Assembly: GCA_017428635.1 (NCBI GenBank)
Contig: JAFRQK010000001.1
Span: forward strand, 1-33,890
Source: Clostridia bacterium
GTDB taxonomy: Bacteria; Bacillota; Clostridia; Oscillospirales; CAG-272
Length of the DNA: 33,890 nt
Direction of reading: 5' to 3'
Shown here: one piece after another, positions 31,647 through 33,890 of the stretch
Layout of the letters: each line of letters opens with the position of its first letter
Numbering within the stretch: the stretch's first letter is position 1
Position numbers and translations under genes: made by a program
Notes under the pieces: generated by a model
Database searches by the model: none
Told to the model about the DNA's origin: nothing
What the model saw: only the letters and a program-made list of their open reading frames with translations

Positions 31647-33890
31647 TCAGTACCTTCCTATCTCTTCAAAGCGGATATCCGGGAAATCAACGCCTTCCCT
31701 GAAGCGATAATCGCCGCGGGACGGGTTGACGAAAAACGGGTTTTGATCGAGCGTGAACGACTCGTTACCCTCGATCGTCGAATATTTGACGATGTATTCG
31801 TTTGTCGGAACGGCGATCTTATTCTTTGAGTTGATAAATTTGTTGTTCGTGATCGTTTCGTTCCTGGCGAGAACGAAGTTCGGGTCGTCCCACCTCTCAA
31901 GGTCCGTCGTCAGATCGAAGATCTCCGGCCAGTTTGCTATGGCGTTCGCCTTGAGCGCGGGATTCTCCTCGTATTTCGCAAAAAGATCGTTCCAGTTTTT
32001 CACCCAGTTCAGGTCGTTCTCGCTGAACTGACCGAGCGTTTCGGGCTGATAGATCTCCTGCTGCACCGTCACGTTAAATCCGCTCACCTTGCCGTCCGTG
32101 TTAATGAGGATATTGTCCCTCATAACGTTGTCTCTGCCGTTGTGAACGACCATCTCGCTGCCGTTGAAGAACAGGTTTGAATATACCTCCGTTCCGGCGG
32201 AATAGTCGTCCAGATACAGGGAGAATCCGCCGACTCCGATATACGACACGTCCTCGATTATATTATATCTGACCTTGTTACCGCGGTGGTAGAAGTCGTT
32301 CCACGTGCAGAACACGCCTCCGTCGGCCGCATTCAGCATCTGATACCTGCAGTAGTTATACTCCATTATCACGTTCTGGCTTCCGCCGTAGAAGACCGCG
32401 CCGCGTCCGCCGTTTATGAATTCGTTGTGAGAGATCTTGACCTCGTCGCAGTGAGAAATATACATCGCGCTCTCTTCATTGAGGAAGAGATTGTAATTCG
32501 TAAATGAGTTGTTGTCGATCAGCGCGTTCATGTGCGTCGCGTATCCGATCCTCTCCGAAGTGGATTTGCCGAAGATACCGAGGAAGCAGTCCATCGAGCG
32601 GTCGAACTCCGAGTTCGTGAGACGGAAATCGAAGTCGCGGTCGGGGTCGTGATTCTCGAAATAGATCCCGAACATACCGCCCAGACAGTTGAATTCACAC
32701 TGATCGATCTCTATCGAATGGCAGTTCCATCCCTCGAGAACTCTTTCCTTCGCGTTGACGAAAGACAGACCGCGGAACGTTATATCGTTCGCACCGCTCA
32801 TCACGATCATTTTATCTTTTACGGTCATGTGATAGTTGCCGACGGGATCGTAAACGTACATCACGGACGTCTCGGGATCGACCCAGTATTCGCCCTTATA
32901 GTCGAGTTCCTCCGTGACGTTCATAAGCGCGGCGGCGAAGTGGTCGGGCCAATAGAACTCGCCTTCCCTGAGCCACCCCATCCTCGCTTTTTCGGGATCG
33001 GTAATGAGGCACTCTCCCGTCTCCTCGTTGAAGCCGCCGACGGAAAGGGTGTCCTGGAACCATCCGGTCGTCAGGTAACCGTACAGCTTGAATCCTTCGA
33101 GCGTGTGATAACTCTTTATATGGTTCAAGAACAGCGTGTTGATTATCTTGATATGATTACTGTCCGTCGCATAGCCTGAAGCGGGGAAGAACTGATCCGT
33201 CCCGTCGTCGTATTTGTTCGGGTAGCGCGCGACGGTGCACAGTCCGCTGTCGGAAAAAACGTAGTATGAAAGGTCGTAAGTTCCCGGCGCTATGACGGAA
33301 GACATATCCGTCTTTTTGATCTTGTCGCCCTTGAGCGCTTTGTCCGTAAACCACGCCTTTTCGCTCTCGTCGATCGGCACGAACGAATCGGCCGTGAAGT
33401 TGAATCCGTTGTCGAAGATAACTTCCCCGTCGCCGTATTTGCAGTAGGTGATCGGACACTCCGGCGTTCCGGAATCCGCGTCGGTCAGCGTGATATCGAG
33501 CGCGCCGTAATTGCCCGCCATAAAGGCGACGGTAATACCGTCACGTCCCGTTTTGTCGATAGCGCGCACCGCCTCGACCGCTTTGCCGAACGTTCTGAAC
33601 GGGTGCTCGAAGGACCCGTCGTTCCCGTCGGATCCGGTCGTGCTGACGTAGAAGTCCGCGTCCGTCACGAGCGGATACTCCGGCTCGGTGTAATGAGAAC
33701 GCAGGACCGGTTCTCTGTACGTGAGTTTGAACGCGTTGTCGTATCTCTCGATTATCGCCGCAAACTGTTCACGCGTCGCTTTGCCGCCCGGCGCGAGTCT
33801 GCCGTCGTTCGTCCCGTTGATCAGACCCGCTTCGACAGCCCACTTCATCGCCTCGTCGGCCCAGCCGGACACTTTTCCGCCGTCGGGAAA
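31647..33890 (-). CDS. SLH-anchored right-handed beta-helix protein (paralog F), 5' partial
   Basis: The frame is open to the right edge of the window, so the signal peptide, SLH1, SLH2 and the start of SLH3 are missing; the GTG at 33872 is internal. The visible 747 residues begin FPDGGKVSGWADEAMKWAVE and continue through a linker into the beta-helix (DADFYVSTTGSDGNDG). It is the nearest relative of paralog E (shared KGDKIKKTDMSSVIAPGTYDL, NAADGGVFCTWNDF, YLDDYSAG, end EEIGRY) but faces the other way. Its segment DKTGRDGITVAFMAGNYGA...TLTDADSG is instead closer to paralog A, so it is itself a mosaic. Role as for the other paralogs: surface glycan binding or cleavage. It is convergent with the giant gene, sharing a terminator. 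Confidence 0.87.
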   Translation of the reverse strand, partial: FPDGGKVSGWADEAMKWAVEAGLINGTNDGRLAPGGKATREQFAAIIERYDNAFKLTYREPVLRSHYTEPEYPLVTDADFYVSTTGSDGNDGSFEHPFRTFGKAVEAVRAIDKTGRDGITVAFMAGNYGALDITLTDADSGTPECPITYCKYGDGEVIFDNGFNFTADSFVPIDESEKAWFTDKALKGDKIKKTDMSSVIAPGTYDLSYYVFSDSGLCTVARYPNKYDDGTDQFFPASGYATDSNHIKIINTLFLNHIKSYHTLEGFKLYGYLTTGWFQDTLSVGGFNEETGECLITDPEKARMGWLREGEFYWPDHFAAALMNVTEELDYKGEYWVDPETSVMYVYDPVGNYHMTVKDKMIVMSGANDITFRGLSFVNAKERVLEGWNCHSIEIDQCEFNCLGGMFGIYFENHDPDRDFDFRLTNSEFDRSMDCFLGIFGKSTSERIGYATHMNALIDNNSFTNYNLFLNEESAMYISHCDEVKISHNEFINGGRGAVFYGGSQNVIMEYNYCRYQMLNAADGGVFCTWNDFYHRGNKVRYNIIEDVSYIGVGGFSLYLDDYSAGTEVYSNLFFNGSEMVVHNGRDNVMRDNILINTDGKVSGFNVTVQQEIYQPETLGQFSENDLNWVKNWNDLFAKYEENPALKANAIANWPEIFDLTTDLERWDDPNFVLARNETITNNKFINSKNKIAVPTNEYIVKYSTIEGNESFTLDQNPFFVNPSRGDYRFREGVDFPDIRFEEIGRY
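33589..33890 (-). repeat. Right copy of the 302-bp inverted repeat (paralog F / paralog E)
   Basis: Reverse complement of 14211-14512 with four mismatches. The match reaches the window edge and probably goes on beyond it. Confidence 0.9.

Overview
The window looks like a chromosomal segment from an uncultured, anaerobic-type Firmicute (class Clostridia, gut or rumen style). The grounds are strong AAAGGAG or GAGGTGA ribosome-binding sites, sigma-A-like promoters (often with an extended -10), T-tracted intrinsic terminators, codons ending mostly in G or C, and a dominance of S-layer-homology (SLH) surface proteins. No rRNA, tRNA, transposase, phage gene or CRISPR array was seen. Species-level identity cannot be read from the sequence.

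Layout. (1) 1-10537 (+): four tandem genes with 20-37 bp gaps, probably one operon whose promoter lies left of the window. Each encodes a secreted protein of about 900 aa with three N-terminal SLH domains and a large right-handed parallel beta-helix resembling GH141/pectate-lyase-like carbohydrate-active proteins; the first is cut by the window edge. (2) 10593-12095 (+): a small lipoprotein and an SLH-only protein, each with its own promoter and terminator. (3) 12097-13592 (-): a tight three-gene operon of HprK-like kinase, PqqD-like protein and S24/S26 peptidase, which looks like a peptide-maturation cassette without a visible precursor. (4) 13749-16454 (+): a fifth SLH/beta-helix protein. 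(5) 16603-17738 (+): a translationally coupled pair of unknown envelope proteins. (6) 17906-20599 (+): an SLH-anchored DUF4838 protein. (7) 20802-21842 (+): a cytoplasmic tyrosine phosphatase with an N-terminal Fn3-like domain. (8) 22068-31487 (+): a 3139-aa surface protein made of twelve PPC-like/Ig-like units, a Cys-rich repeat region and three C-terminal SLH domains. (9) 31647-33890 (-): a sixth SLH/beta-helix protein, convergent and cut by the right edge.

How the genes fit together (inference). Eight of the encoded proteins carry SLH domains and should be displayed on the cell wall. Six share a beta-helix likely to bind or cut glycans, and the DUF4838 protein also has a glycosidase-like architecture. 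The region therefore reads as a cell-surface glycan-handling and adhesion island. Shared DNA stretches show that it has been shaped by duplication and gene conversion: an 83-bp identical block between genes 2 and 3, another between genes 1 and 4, and a 302-bp inverted block with four mismatches between genes 5 and 6.

The items most worth a second look are the inverted gene pair, the mosaic SLH modules, the kinase/PqqD/peptidase operon without a substrate, and the giant repeat protein with a nearly invariant lone cysteine in each Ig-like module.
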